64,000 nt of DNA from positions 168,618-232,617 of the forward strand of contig NZ_JADWOX010000008.1 in NCBI RefSeq assembly GCF_016135805.1. The letters run 5' to 3'. This document shows positions 1 to 8,041 of the stretch, piece after piece. Within the stretch, counting starts at the first letter, position 1. Each line of letters begins with the position of its first letter. Below the pieces are notes generated by a model. The model saw only the letters and a program-made list of their open reading frames with translations, was not told the DNA's origin and did no database searches. Made by a program: the position numbers and the translations under genes. The DNA comes from Caulobacter hibisci (GTDB taxonomy: Bacteria > Pseudomonadota > Alphaproteobacteria > Caulobacterales > Caulobacteraceae).

Positions 1-226
1 TCAGCGGGTCGATCCACGGCAGGTCGTCATAGACCCCGGCCGAGCTGCCGGTGACCAGCCAGGCGTCGCAGGCGTCGATCGCCTTGGGCAGCTCGCCGGC
101 CTGGACGTTGAAGGTCGCGTAGTCGTGGCCCGGCCCCAGCAGGCGCTGAAACATGCCGCCATAGCGGCCAAAGGTGGGGATCAGGCTTTCGGGCGGCTCG
201 CCCGTTTCCAGCAGACCGATGCGCAT
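1..226 (-). CDS. Class I glutamine amidotransferase-like protein (partial, C-terminus cut by window edge)
   Basis: The reverse strand reads from an ATG at 226 and stays open to the window edge. It encodes about 75 residues beginning MRIGLLETGEPPESLIPTFG and including the segment DAWLVTGSSAGVYDDLPW. This is the N-terminal pattern of GMP-synthase-like class I amidotransferase domains found as free-standing proteins in proteobacteria. The nucleophile Cys and the His/Glu pair would lie beyond the edge, so activity cannot be judged. It follows the corrinoid adenosyltransferase gene with an 18-base gap, so the two are probably cotranscribed. Confidence 0.75.
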   Translation of the reverse strand, partial: MRIGLLETGEPPESLIPTFGRYGGMFQRLLGPGHDYATFNVQAGELPKAIDACDAWLVTGSSAGVYDDLPWIDPL

Positions 227-244
227 CGTCTTCCTACTGGCGTC

Positions 245-823
245 CTATCGCGTCGCGCCGGGCTTCCACAGCACGTCCCTCGCGCCGTCGGAATTGGCGC
301 GTCGGGCGGCGACGAACAAGAGGTCCGACAGGCGATTGAGGTATTTCAGCGCCGGCTGGCCGACGATCTCGCCCTCGGTGGCGGCCAGGGCCACGCAGGT
401 CCGCTCGGCCCGGCGGCTGACGGTGCGGGCCACGTGCAGGGCCGCCGACAGGGCCGAGCCGGCCGGCAGCACGAACGAGGTCAGGGGCGAGAGGCGTTCG
501 TTGATCAGGTCGATCTCGGCCTCCAGCCGCTCGACCTGGGCCTCGACCACCCGCAGCGGCTCCCACTCGGGCTTGCCGTTCTGCTCGGGGGTGGCCAGAT
601 CCGCGCCGAGGTCGAAGAGGTCGTTCTGGATGCGCTCCAGCATGGCGTCCAGCTCGGGGTCGTCTCCCGCGTACTGGCGGGCCACGCCGATGAAGGCGTT
701 GGTCTCGTCGACCCCGCCATAGGCCTCGACCCGCAAGCTGGCCTTGCTCACCGGCTCGCCCGTCGACAGCCGCGTCGAGCCCTTGTCGCCGGTGCGGGTA
801 TAGATGCGGTTCAGGACGACCAT
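245..823 (-). CDS. Cob(I)yrinic acid a,c-diamide adenosyltransferase, PduO type
   Basis: The 192-residue product transfers the adenosyl group of ATP to cob(I)alamin, making coenzyme B12 in the cytoplasm. It starts MVVLNRIYTRTGDKGSTRLS, the PduO-family ATP-binding N-terminus. Later segments typical of the trimeric fold are EAYGGVDETNAFIG and a C-terminal FVLPAGS...ARTVSRRAER...LKYLNRLSDLLF. Length is normal for the family. It sits between the small membrane protein upstream and the amidotransferase downstream, all on the minus strand. ATP:cob(I)alamin adenosyltransferases exist in three unrelated families; the motifs here fit PduO and not CobA/CobO. Confidence 0.93.
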   Translation of the reverse strand: MVVLNRIYTRTGDKGSTRLSTGEPVSKASLRVEAYGGVDETNAFIGVARQYAGDDPELDAMLERIQNDLFDLGADLATPEQNGKPEWEPLRVVEAQVERLEAEIDLINERLSPLTSFVLPAGSALSAALHVARTVSRRAERTCVALAATEGEIVGQPALKYLNRLSDLLFVAARRANSDGARDVLWKPGATR

Positions 824-870
824 CTGGTTACCCTTTGAAACAAAGCTGCAAAATCAGCGGACTAGTAAAG

Positions 871-1068
871 CTAGCGGTGGCTCCACCAGAAGGCGGCCAC
901 CAGCACCAGCACGGCGACGAACTGCAGCACCACGCGCAGCCGCATCAGCCGGTTGGAATAGGAGCGGCCGAAATCGCCGCCACGGAAGAGGGCGTAGATC
1001 CCCACGCACAGCGTCGCCAGCACGGCGAACAGGGCGACAGGGACCAGGATCTGAAACAGGGGGGCCAT
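871..1068 (-). CDS. Small twin-transmembrane protein (HIG1-like)
   Basis: This encodes 65 residues with two hydrophobic segments (about 5-25 and 43-62) separated by a short basic loop, RGGDFGRSYSNRLMRLRV. The loop and the two helices resemble the HIG1/twin-transmembrane family, small inner-membrane proteins often near respiratory genes in alphaproteobacteria. I chose the ATG at 1068, which has GGAGGG just upstream; an in-frame TTG at 1077 would overlap that Shine-Dalgarno sequence. It is followed by the adenosyltransferase after a 47-base gap. Its function here is not known. Confidence 0.75.
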   Translation of the reverse strand: MAPLFQILVPVALFAVLATLCVGIYALFRGGDFGRSYSNRLMRLRVVLQFVAVLVLVAAFWWSHR

Positions 1069-1077
1069 GCCCTCCAA

Positions 1078-1489
1078 CCTAGAGGGTGACAGCCGAAATC
1101 GAAACGATTTCGGCGGCCGTCACCCTCTAAATTTAGAGGGCGAGCCTGCCACACCGTTTCGGATCAGGGATCCGAACCGGGCAGGCTCGGCGCCGCTCGC
1201 TCGAGGAACGCCAGAACCGCCCCACTCGCTCAAAAATCGCAAAACATGTTCGACGAGCATGTTCGTTGAGTGCATTTGTCGCATCGACGATTGAGCAGCG
1301 CTACCATAGAAAGAAATCCAGCCAAGGTTCACCGACTTTCGCTACTTTTGTGGGTTGAAATCCCTTGCACACATGGGTAAACGCCCCCACCTGATTTCAC
1401 AGTGCGCGTTCGTTGAACATGATCGACACCCAGCCGCGGATCGTTCAGCGCAGTTTGTTTTTCCGCGGTCGGTCTGGAGAGAGAACGAC
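1078..1489. other. Intergenic region with palindromes between divergent genes
   Basis: This 412-base gene-free stretch separates the minus-strand HIG1-like gene from the plus-strand regulator operon. It holds a large hairpin and an adjacent 18-base palindrome (1081-1140), a BamHI-like palindrome near 1160-1174, and an inverted repeat AACATG-N9-CATGTT at 1243-1263. The last of these is a reasonable operator candidate for the TetR genes downstream. A 70-codon minus-strand frame crosses the region but shows no coding character. Confidence 0.5.
1081..1140. repeat. Hairpin plus abutting 18-base palindrome
   Basis: Bases 1081-1090 (AGAGGGTGAC) pair with 1119-1128, and CCGAAATCG (1093-1101) pairs with 1105-1113, giving a long nested stem. 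The right arm overlaps a perfect palindrome, CCCTCTAAATTTAGAGGG (1123-1140). No T-run follows, so it is not an ordinary terminator. It could be a small palindromic repeat or a regulatory site for either flanking gene. Confidence 0.7.
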
Positions 1490-1708
1490 ATGTCGCAGAG
1501 CTCCCGGCTCACCGCGGCCCCCTCCGAACGTGAAGAGGCCCTGGCCGAAGTCCGCCAGTTGATTACCGACCTTCGAGACGCCGCCCAGGATGGGCGCGAC
1601 CTCGCCCGCCGCTACGCCGACGTCCTGCAAAACGTCGTCGACGAGTACTGCATCGAATTTGAAAAGCGCGCTGAAGCCGCGCTCGCCCGCCTGGAGGCCG
1701 TCGCATGA
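1490..1708 (+). CDS. Small hypothetical protein cotranscribed with a TetR regulator
   Basis: This 72-residue soluble protein is acidic and predicted almost entirely helical (segments such as SEREEALAEVRQLITDLRDAAQ and ADVLQNVVDEYCIEFEKRAE), so it may form a coiled coil. I do not recognise a family. The ATG at 1490 follows GGAGAGAGAAC, a good Shine-Dalgarno sequence. Its TGA overlaps the ATG of the TetR gene (ATGA), so the two are translationally coupled. It could be a partner or modulator of the regulator, but that is inference. Confidence 0.75.
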   Translation: MSQSSRLTAAPSEREEALAEVRQLITDLRDAAQDGRDLARRYADVLQNVVDEYCIEFEKRAEAALARLEAVA

Positions 1709-2352
1709 GCTTTGTTTCCGTCAACATCGAGTCCGGTTCTGAAACCCCGGTGAAGCTGACCCGCCGGGCGCTCGCCAAGCAGCGCACCCGCGAACGCGTC
1801 CTGTCGGCCGCCCGCCAGCTGTTCAGCGAGCGCGGCTACGAGGGCGCCACGATCCGTGACATCGCCCAGGCCGCCGGCATGTCGACCGGCGCGGTGTTCG
1901 CCAGCTTCTCGGACAAGTCGGAACTGTTCGACGAGATCCTGACCGCCGACTACGAAGTCATCTACGCCCAGATGAAGCAGGCCGCCCGTGACGGCGAAAC
2001 CGTCGCCGACGCCCTGATCGGTCTGTTCGGCGTGGCCTACAGCTTCCACCTGGAGCAACTGCCGCTGCTGCAAGCCAGCATCGCCGTTTCCTGGACCCGT
2101 TCGGACGCCGCCGAGAAGCGCGCCCGCGGCGACATCAAGCACCTTTTCGGCCTGATCGCCGACGCTCTGGAGCGTGGCGTGCAGTCGGGCGAGCTGAAGG
2201 CCGATGTAAACGCGAAACTCGTGGCCGAAATCGCCTGGGACGTGTATGTCGCCAACTATCGCCGCGCCGTCTTCGACGGTTGGACGGTCGAGAACCTGGT
2301 GGCTCACCTGCGCGAACAGCTGACGCTGATCCTCGCCGGCGCGCGCGCCTGA
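1705..2352 (+). CDS. TetR/AcrR family transcriptional regulator
   Basis: This is a 215-residue TetR-type repressor. The DNA-binding domain lies at about residues 22-72: RTRERVLSAARQLFSERGYEGATIRDIAQ, then AAGMSTGAVFASF and SDKSELFDEIL. The C-terminal two thirds is the variable ligand-binding and dimerisation domain. Its start overlaps the stop of the 72-residue gene. The next TetR gene downstream resembles it in both domains, suggesting tandem duplication. No obvious efflux or catabolic target lies beside it; self-regulation through the inverted repeat at 1243-1263 is possible. Confidence 0.92.
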   Translation: MSFVSVNIESGSETPVKLTRRALAKQRTRERVLSAARQLFSERGYEGATIRDIAQAAGMSTGAVFASFSDKSELFDEILTADYEVIYAQMKQAARDGETVADALIGLFGVAYSFHLEQLPLLQASIAVSWTRSDAAEKRARGDIKHLFGLIADALERGVQSGELKADVNAKLVAEIAWDVYVANYRRAVFDGWTVENLVAHLREQLTLILAGARA

Positions 2353-2484
2353 GGATGGTTCCGCCGGGGGGCGGACCGTCCCCCGGACCAGGCCAACGAT
2401 AAGGAATGACGATGCGGGCGTCCGTCGGGGTCGGGCGCGCGGGTCGGTGTGTAAATCAACGCTGCGTGTCCGAGGGGGAACTGC

Positions 2485-3090
2485 GTGGGCGTACGCGACG
2501 AACAGAAACAGGCGACGCGCGAGCGCGTGCTCGAGGCCGCGCGCGACCTGTTCAACGAGACGGGTTACGAAGAGACGACCATTCGCGCCATCGCCGAGCG
2601 GGCGGGCGTGTCGGTGGGCAGCGTCTTCACCACCTTCGCCTCCAAGGCCGAGGTGCTCAGCCATGTGATGGATCGAAGGCTCGGTGATCTCTATGCCGAG
2701 TTCGACCGGGTGCTGCCGTATCTGCGCGGCGCCACGGCCGACCGGCTGTGCTCGATCTTCGCCATCCACTACGAGTTCGAGACCCGGCGGGTGCGGCTGT
2801 TCCTGGCCCACATCGCCGCGTCCTACAGCCCGAGCAACGATCCGGGGGTCACCCCCTACGGACGCAACGAACACCTGGCCGACATGCTGGAAATGGTGCT
2901 GCGCGACGGCGTCGGCCGTGGCGACGTACGCCCCGACCTCGACTTTCCGCTGACCGTGGAAGTGCTCAAGGCCTGCTACGCCGCCAACTACCGCCTCGCC
3001 GCCGCCCAGGGCGCCGACGCCGCGGCGATGTCGGCGGCGATGGATCGGCAGATCGCTTTGGTCGCCAGCGGCTGGCGGCCCAGACCCTAG
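2485..3090 (+). CDS. TetR/AcrR family transcriptional regulator, second copy
   Basis: This is a 201-residue TetR regulator with a GTG start preceded by GAGGGGGA. The helix-turn-helix domain starts almost at the N-terminus (QATRERVLEAARDLFNETGY, then ETTIRAIAERAGVSVGSVFTTF). It closely parallels the upstream TetR protein, including the C-terminal Y-x-ANYR segment (VLKACYAANYRL here, WDVYVANYRRA there). The 132-base gap between them holds no other gene. The ligand and targets are unknown. It ends in a large inverted repeat facing the convergent acyl-CoA dehydrogenase gene. Confidence 0.92.
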   Translation: MGVRDEQKQATRERVLEAARDLFNETGYEETTIRAIAERAGVSVGSVFTTFASKAEVLSHVMDRRLGDLYAEFDRVLPYLRGATADRLCSIFAIHYEFETRRVRLFLAHIAASYSPSNDPGVTPYGRNEHLADMLEMVLRDGVGRGDVRPDLDFPLTVEVLKACYAANYRLAAAQGADAAAMSAAMDRQIALVASGWRPRP

Positions 3091-3263
3091 ATCCCTCTCC
3101 CCCTGCGGGAGAGGGTGGCCCGCGAAGCGGGTCGGGTGAGGGGTCGCACGAACAGAAACGCCGCGGCGGCTTCACGACTGGCGCGGCGTTTGATTTCTGA
3201 GAGACCCCTCATCCGACGGTCTTCGACCGCCACCTTCTCCCGCAAGGGGAGAAGGATCTCTCT
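3091..3263. repeat. Large intergenic inverted repeat, type I
   Basis: The left arm contains CCCTCTCCCCCTGCGGGAGAGGGTGG and GGGTGAGGGGTC; the right arm contains GAGACCCCTCATCCGACGG and CCACCTTCTCCCGCAAGGGGAGAAGG. Each arm is itself a small hairpin and the two arms pair over about 170 bases. Related copies lie at 13295, 28154 and 36726. It fills the space between two convergent genes and probably ends transcription from both sides. Confidence 0.85.
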
Positions 3264-4949
3264 TCAGTTCCCATCCTCCAGCAGCCGCCGCGCGATGACC
3301 TGCGCCTGGATCTCGCCGGCGCCCTCGAAGATGTTGAGGATCCGGGCGTCGGCCAGCAGGCGGCTGGCGGCGTATTCCATGGCGAAGCCGTTGCCGCCGT
3401 GGATCTGCAGGGCGTTGTCGGCGGCCGCCCAGGCGACGCGGGCGGCGATCAGCTTGGCCATGCCGGCCTCCAGGTCGCAGCGCTTGCCCTCGTCCTTCTG
3501 GCGGGCGGCGAAATAGGTCAGCTGGCGCACGCCCATGATCTCGGCGGCCATCATGGCCAGCTTGTTGTGCACCCGGGGAAAGGCGAAGATCGCGTCGCCG
3601 AACTGCTTGCGGTCGAGCGCATAGGACAGGCCCACCTCCAGCGCCGCCTGGGCCACGCCCACGGCCCGGGCCGCGGTCTGGATGCGGGCGCTTTCGAAGG
3701 TGGCCATCAGCTGCTTGAAGCCCTGGCCCGGCACGCCGCCCAGCAGGTTCTCGGCGGGCACGGCGAAGCCGTCAAATGCCAGCTCGTATTCCTTCATGCC
3801 GCGATAGCCGATCACCCCGATCTCGCCGCCGCTCATGCCCTGGGCCGGGAAGTCGTCGCCGTCCACGCCGCGCGGTTTGGGCGCCAGCAGCATGGACAGG
3901 CCGCGATAGTCGCTGGTCGCCGGATCGGTGCGGACCAGCAGGGTCATGACGTCGGCGCGGGCGGCGTGGGTGATCCAGGTCTTGTTCCCGGTCACCACAT
4001 ACTGCTCGCCCTCCAGCACCGCGCGGGTGCGCAGGGCGCCGAGGTCGGAGCCGGTATTGGGCTCGGTGAAGACGGCGGTCGGCAGGATCTCGGCGCTGGC
4101 GATCTTCGGCAGCCAGTATTGCTTCTGCGCTTCCGTGCCGCCGGTCAGGATCAGCTCGCCGGCGATCTCCGAGCGGGTGGCCAGGGATCCGACGCCGATC
4201 CAGGCGCGCGACAGCTCCTCGGAGACCACGCACATGGCGGTCTTGCCCATGCCGGAGCCGCCGTACTCTTCAGGGATCGTCAGGCCGAACACGCCCAGCG
4301 CGCCCAGCTCCTCGACCAGTTCGATCGGGATCAGCTGGTCCTTCAGGTGCCACTCGTGGGCGAAGGGGGTGACCTTCTCCTCGGCGAAGGCGTGGAACTG
4401 GTCGCGGATCATCTCGAAGGTCTCGTCGAGACCGGTGTGCTCCAGGGTCGGCCGGCCGCGCGCCTCGGCCAGGCGCTGGGCGACGCGGGTCTTCACCGCC
4501 TGCGTGCCGCCCTCGATCATCAGCTTCATGATGCCGTTGGAATAGAGACGGTTCAGCGCCGAGCGGTCGGTGACCAGGTGGGCCGGCCGGACGATCTCGC
4601 CCTGATTCATCGGCACCCCGCCGACCAGCTGGGCGCAGTATTCGGAGAATAGCAGCTGGGCCAGCAGGGCCTCGACCTCGGAAAAGCGGCCCTCGCCTTC
4701 CAGCCGCTCGGCCCAGCCGGCGACTTGGTTCATCAGCTCCGCATAGGCGGCGTACCAGCCAAAGCCGTGCACGGCGTGCTGCTGGGCGTCGGCCAGCTTG
4801 CGGTCGATCTTGCCGGTTTCGGCCGTCACGGCGGCCTTCACCGCCGGCTTGGCCTCGGCGACGAACAGCTGCGCCGAGGTCGCCGCCTCGCGCAGCAGGC
4901 CCGTCAGGCCGGGCAGGATCAGGGACGGCTGGGCGACCGCGTCGGTCAT
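3264..4949 (-). CDS. Acyl-CoA dehydrogenase, long form
   Basis: This 561-residue FAD enzyme oxidises acyl-CoA thioesters to 2-enoyl-CoA. After an N-terminal region of roughly 140 residues not found in short acyl-CoA dehydrogenases, the core begins around HTGLDETFEMIRDQFHAFAEEKV. It includes the FAD and substrate segments GLTIPEEYGGSGMG, AVFTEPNTGSDLGALRT and YALDRKQFGDAIFAFPRVHNKLA. The end is ILNIFEGAGEIQAQVIARRLL. An ATG at 4949 is chosen because AGGGGAG lies at the right distance upstream; an in-frame start at 5033 would add residues unlike the family. The acyl chain specificity cannot be told. Confidence 0.92.
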   Translation of the reverse strand: MTDAVAQPSLILPGLTGLLREAATSAQLFVAEAKPAVKAAVTAETGKIDRKLADAQQHAVHGFGWYAAYAELMNQVAGWAERLEGEGRFSEVEALLAQLLFSEYCAQLVGGVPMNQGEIVRPAHLVTDRSALNRLYSNGIMKLMIEGGTQAVKTRVAQRLAEARGRPTLEHTGLDETFEMIRDQFHAFAEEKVTPFAHEWHLKDQLIPIELVEELGALGVFGLTIPEEYGGSGMGKTAMCVVSEELSRAWIGVGSLATRSEIAGELILTGGTEAQKQYWLPKIASAEILPTAVFTEPNTGSDLGALRTRAVLEGEQYVVTGNKTWITHAARADVMTLLVRTDPATSDYRGLSMLLAPKPRGVDGDDFPAQGMSGGEIGVIGYRGMKEYELAFDGFAVPAENLLGGVPGQGFKQLMATFESARIQTAARAVGVAQAALEVGLSYALDRKQFGDAIFAFPRVHNKLAMMAAEIMGVRQLTYFAARQKDEGKRCDLEAGMAKLIAARVAWAAADNALQIHGGNGFAMEYAASRLLADARILNIFEGAGEIQAQVIARRLLEDGN

Positions 4950-5031
4950 GGCTCTCGAACTCCCCTGGGCGGACTTATGTTTTCCGGCAGTCTGATGCCT
5001 TTCGCACCTGCGAGCAATGCGGCGATGCAGC

Positions 5032-5079
5032 AAAGGGTTTCCCTCTCCGGCAAGGAAAGGGTTTCCCTCTCCGGCAAGG
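5032..5079. repeat. Exact 24-base tandem duplication
   Basis: The 24-base unit beginning AAAGGGTTTCCCTCTCCGGC occurs twice back to back (5032-5055 and 5056-5079). It sits in the upstream region of the acyl-CoA dehydrogenase gene and is followed by GGGGAGAAGGGCTCTCTCAG, which looks like one arm of the type I intergenic repeat. It may be a decayed repeat copy expanded by slippage. Confidence 0.8.
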
Positions 5080-5224
5080 GGAGAAGGGCTCTCTCAGAAA
5101 AATTTCAACATGAACGAAATCTGTCGAGCGACCTGACGGCCCGGTTCAGCTTGGCCCTGCCATGTTGCGTCTCACGGGGCCGACGCGCCCCGGCAAAATT
5201 CAAATGGGACGAAGGACTATCGCC

Positions 5225-5800
5225 ATGCAAAAGAACAACACCATCAAGACCATCGGCCTGACTATCGCCGCCGCCGCCACCGCCTTCACCATGGCCGCGG
5301 CCCCGGCCGCCAACGCCGTCGAACAGCGCCTGGGCGGCGTCGTCGGCTGCCAGGCCTCGGGCAAGAAGCAGGAAACCGCGGCCGTTATCGGCGGCCTGCT
5401 GGGCGCCGTCGCCGGCTCGAACCTGGCCAAGAACGACCGCGGCACGGGCACCGCCATCGGCGCCGTGGTCGGCGCGGGCGCCGGCTCCTACGTCGGCTGC
5501 TCGATGCAGAAGAAGGACGCCGCCAACGACGTCGGCGGGGCCTACAAGACCAGCAACGGCATCCGCATCTCGCACAACATCGACGATGCGCCGATGACCA
5601 AGATCAGCGGCAAGTACGTCGCCCGCTCGAACCTGAACCTGCGCGCCTCGGCCTCGACCCGCGGCCAGCGCGTCGGCTCGGTCGTCACCGGCGAGACCTT
5701 CCAGGCCCTGGGCCGCACCGGCGACGGCAAGTGGATCCTGGTCGGCCAGAACGGCGTCGGCGTCGGCTACGTCTCCAGCGCCTACGTCTACCGCGCTTAA
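5225..5800 (+). CDS. Secreted protein with glycine-zipper region and bacterial SH3 domain
   Basis: This is a 191-residue exported protein. An N-terminal signal peptide (KTIGLTIAAAATAFTMAAA, cleavage after ANA) is followed by a glycine-zipper stretch (AAVIGGLLGAVAGSNLAK, GTAIGAVVGAGAGSYVGC). The C-terminal half is a bacterial SH3 domain (KYVARSNLNLRASASTRGQRVG ... WILVGQNGVGVGYVSSAYVYRA). Such proteins sit in the periplasm or outer membrane and are thought to touch peptidoglycan. The start at 5225 has GGGACGAAGGAC upstream; an in-frame codon at 5162 would place extra residues before the signal peptide. Four Cys-poor segments follow; the role is not known. Confidence 0.85.
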   Translation: MQKNNTIKTIGLTIAAAATAFTMAAAPAANAVEQRLGGVVGCQASGKKQETAAVIGGLLGAVAGSNLAKNDRGTGTAIGAVVGAGAGSYVGCSMQKKDAANDVGGAYKTSNGIRISHNIDDAPMTKISGKYVARSNLNLRASASTRGQRVGSVVTGETFQALGRTGDGKWILVGQNGVGVGYVSSAYVYRA

Positions 5801-5844
5801 GCGAGGTTCGGGGCGCGCTCCCGTCCCCCTGCGCGCTCCGTGCG

Positions 5845-5880
5845 AGCCCGCCTGGTCCCCCGCCCAGGCGGGCTTTTCGT
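5845..5880 (+). terminator. Rho-independent terminator of the SH3 gene
   Basis: AGCCCGCCTGG (5845-5855) pairs perfectly with CCAGGCGGGCT (5864-5874) and is followed by TTTCGTT. It lies 44 bases after the SH3 gene stop and just before the convergent CPBP gene ends. Confidence 0.85.
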
Positions 5881-5886
5881 TGGCCC

Positions 5887-6690
5887 TCACCCCAGAGCGC
5901 TGACGCCGCCCAGCCAGGTCTGCCAGACCACGACGAACCCGCCATGCAGCAGCACCGCCGGCCACAGCGAGCCGGTGCGCAGCCGCATCAGGGCGCAGGA
6001 AAGCCCCAGGATCCCCGTGCACAGCAGGAAGTCCCAGCGCAGGAACATCGTCGCGTGCGGCAGGAAGGTCAGGGTCTCGAAGGGATGCCAAGCGACATAG
6101 AGCGCCGTCGAGACGGTCACCCACAGCCACGGCCGGCGGGTCTCGTCGCGTCCCGGCAGCAGCAGGGCGCGGAACGGAATCTCCTCGCCCAGGGCCGGCA
6201 CGACCCACACCGTCAGTAGGCGGATCATCAGCCCGGGAGCCGTCTCGGTCGGGAGATAGAGGCCGGTCGAAAGGCCGATGGCGGCCATCAGCGCGCCGCA
6301 GATCACCGCCGCCAGGGCGCACCATCGCCAGCCGGCGGCATCGGGCAGGGTCGTCAGGGCCAAAGCCAGACGCCGGCCCAACCGACGTACCCAGCCCTCC
6401 GGCGGCGCCTCGGACACAACAGGCGTCCTGGCTCGGACATCGGCCAGCCTCGCGGTCACAAGCTCGACCGCCTCCGCCGGGCCTTCCAGGCTCAGGCCCT
6501 GATAGGTCTCGGCCTCGACCACCAGCAGGCCGTGCTCGGTCTCCCATTCCTCATGAGAAACCTCCTGCGATCCGCCGACGCCGGACCAGCGATTCTTCAG
6601 GGTCGCGCCGCTTTCCAGCAAGGCCGTCAGCAACGCCGCGCGCAGGTCGCGGTCGTACTCGTCGCCCAGATGGACGTTCAGCTGCGCCAC
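5887..6690 (-). CDS. CPBP family intramembrane metalloprotease
   Basis: This encodes about 267 residues. A soluble N-terminal part of roughly 105 residues (ending ELVTARLADVRARTP) precedes several transmembrane helices. The membrane part carries the CAAX-protease/bacteriocin-processing signatures: GEEIPFRALLLPG (EExxxR), then a His in YVAWHPFETLTF, then LLHGGFVVVW. These would coordinate zinc inside the membrane. A GTG at 6690 is the likely start; it lies inside the Rieske gene's last codons, a 13-base overlap implying coupled translation. The substrate is unknown and the soluble N-terminal region is not a known domain to me. Confidence 0.8.
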   Translation of the reverse strand: MAQLNVHLGDEYDRDLRAALLTALLESGATLKNRWSGVGGSQEVSHEEWETEHGLLVVEAETYQGLSLEGPAEAVELVTARLADVRARTPVVSEAPPEGWVRRLGRRLALALTTLPDAAGWRWCALAAVICGALMAAIGLSTGLYLPTETAPGLMIRLLTVWVVPALGEEIPFRALLLPGRDETRRPWLWVTVSTALYVAWHPFETLTFLPHATMFLRWDFLLCTGILGLSCALMRLRTGSLWPAVLLHGGFVVVWQTWLGGVSALG

Positions 6691-7796
6691 TTCAGCGTGG
6701 TTTCCTTGACCGGATTGACGAAGGCCCGGCCCTCGTTGCGGCTGGCGACCCATTCGCGCTTCAGCTGCTGGTACCACTTGGCCTGGGTGTCGGCGTCGTC
6801 GATCCAGATCAGGGACGGATCGTATTTCAGCCCCTCGTTCTGCAGGTTCACCATGCGGCCGTCCTGGCGCAGGAACTCGCGGGCGAAGGGGGCGATCAGG
6901 GCGCGCAGCATCATCACCGGATGGTCCGACCAGATCAGCTGGCTGATCCGCGTGCTGGTCTCGGTCAGCGGCGTCAGGCAGGTCAGGGCCAGCACCTGAT
7001 GCTTGCCCACCACGATGTGCTCCCAGCGATAGCCGGGCAGGCGGAAGGTGATCTCGATCTCCGGCGCGCCGCCGAGGATGTCGTAAAGGCGGTTGGCCTT
7101 GCTGCGCCCGTGGCGGCGCATGACGAAGCCCTCCGGAGAAGGCGCGAAGACCTTGGTCTTCTCCGACTGGCGCTTGGACGAGCGGGCCCACCAGGCCTCG
7201 TGCACATAGGGGGCGTGGGTGGGGTCCATCAGACCGACCACCGCGTGATCCATGTGGGTCTCGAAGACCATCGAGTCGACGATCTTGGCCTGGCCGCCGA
7301 CCACGCCGGGAAACGCGGGCGGGGCCTGCGGCGGCTCGCCATCGAAGCGGGGATCGGCGCTGATCCAGACGAACACCATCCCCTGGCTCTCGGCCGCAGG
7401 ATAGCGCCGCACGCGGATGCGGGAGACCTCCAGGCTCTGGTCGCTGGTCAGGGACGGGATCGCCGCGCAGGCGCCGTCCGATCCGAACCGCCAGCCGTGA
7501 TAGGGGCACTCGACGCTGGAACGGCCGTCGGCCTCTTGCGTCAGCTTGCCGCCCGACAAGGGCGCGGCGCGGTGCGGGCAGACGTCGCGGATGGCGAACA
7601 CCTTGCCGTCCTTGCCCCGGCTGACCAGCACCGGCTCGCCGAGGATCTCGTAGCGCGCCAGCTTGCCGGTCTTCACCTCACGCGACAAAGCCGCGAAGTA
7701 CCAGGCGTCGAACAGGAAGCCCTTGCCGAACTTGGCGGGCGGAGCCTTGGCGGAGCCGGCGGCTGGGGAAGCGATACGAGCGTCGTCGGCGGGCAT
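6678..7796 (-). CDS. Rieske [2Fe-2S] aromatic ring-hydroxylating oxygenase, alpha-subunit type
   Basis: This is a 372-residue oxygenase component. The Rieske cluster ligands are C73-x-H75 (CPHR) and C97-x2-H100 (CPYHGW). The C-terminal catalytic domain carries the non-haem iron motif region DHAVVGLMDPTHAPYVHEAWW with two His. This layout fits the vanillate demethylase/phenoxybenzoate dioxygenase-like group, which uses a separate reductase; none is next to it. The substrate cannot be inferred. It follows a possible 50-residue gene and overlaps the CPBP protease gene downstream. Confidence 0.9.
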   Translation of the reverse strand: MPADDARIASPAAGSAKAPPAKFGKGFLFDAWYFAALSREVKTGKLARYEILGEPVLVSRGKDGKVFAIRDVCPHRAAPLSGGKLTQEADGRSSVECPYHGWRFGSDGACAAIPSLTSDQSLEVSRIRVRRYPAAESQGMVFVWISADPRFDGEPPQAPPAFPGVVGGQAKIVDSMVFETHMDHAVVGLMDPTHAPYVHEAWWARSSKRQSEKTKVFAPSPEGFVMRRHGRSKANRLYDILGGAPEIEITFRLPGYRWEHIVVGKHQVLALTCLTPLTETSTRISQLIWSDHPVMMLRALIAPFAREFLRQDGRMVNLQNEGLKYDPSLIWIDDADTQAKWYQQLKREWVASRNEGRAFVNPVKETTLKWRS

Positions 7797-7828
7797 GATC
7801 GTCGATATGGCGAATGAACGGGGCTTAC

Positions 7829-7981
7829 TTACGGCGCCTTGTCCAGAGCGTCGCCTTCCATCGGCGGCGCATCGGGCGCGCGGTCCAGAAAATGGATCAA
7901 ATCCGCGGGACGCGCTTGGCCGTCACCAAGCAAGCAGTCGGCGATCTTTGCTTCAAGAGAGGATTCATCGGTAGCGGACAT
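7829..7981 (-). CDS. Possible small acidic protein, 50 residues
   Basis: The minus strand from ATG 7981 to TAA 7829 encodes MSATDESSLEAKIADCLLGD followed by 30 more residues ending EGDALDKAP. Third positions are GC-rich in most codons, and the frame sits 32 bases upstream of the Rieske gene in the same direction. The Shine-Dalgarno sequence is weak. It could be a genuine short gene or a chance frame in the Rieske leader. I do not recognise a family. Confidence 0.4.
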   Translation of the reverse strand: MSATDESSLEAKIADCLLGDGQARPADLIHFLDRAPDAPPMEGDALDKAP

Positions 7982-8041
7982 GTTCGGATGCTAACGCCAG
8001 TCCGCTGACCTTTTAAGTCTGCGTGATCACCAAAATCCGAA

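Noticed and set aside
1120..1332. 70-residue minus-strand frame between the HIG1-like gene and the regulator operon
   Set aside because: It crosses the palindromes, lacks a ribosome site and has no coding bias.
6691..7509. A continuous frame extending the CPBP protease gene upstream through the Rieske oxygenase gene
   Set aside because: The extra residues are Arg/Pro/Gly-rich, out of phase with a clear Rieske gene on the same strand; the membrane protease part begins at the GTG at 6690.
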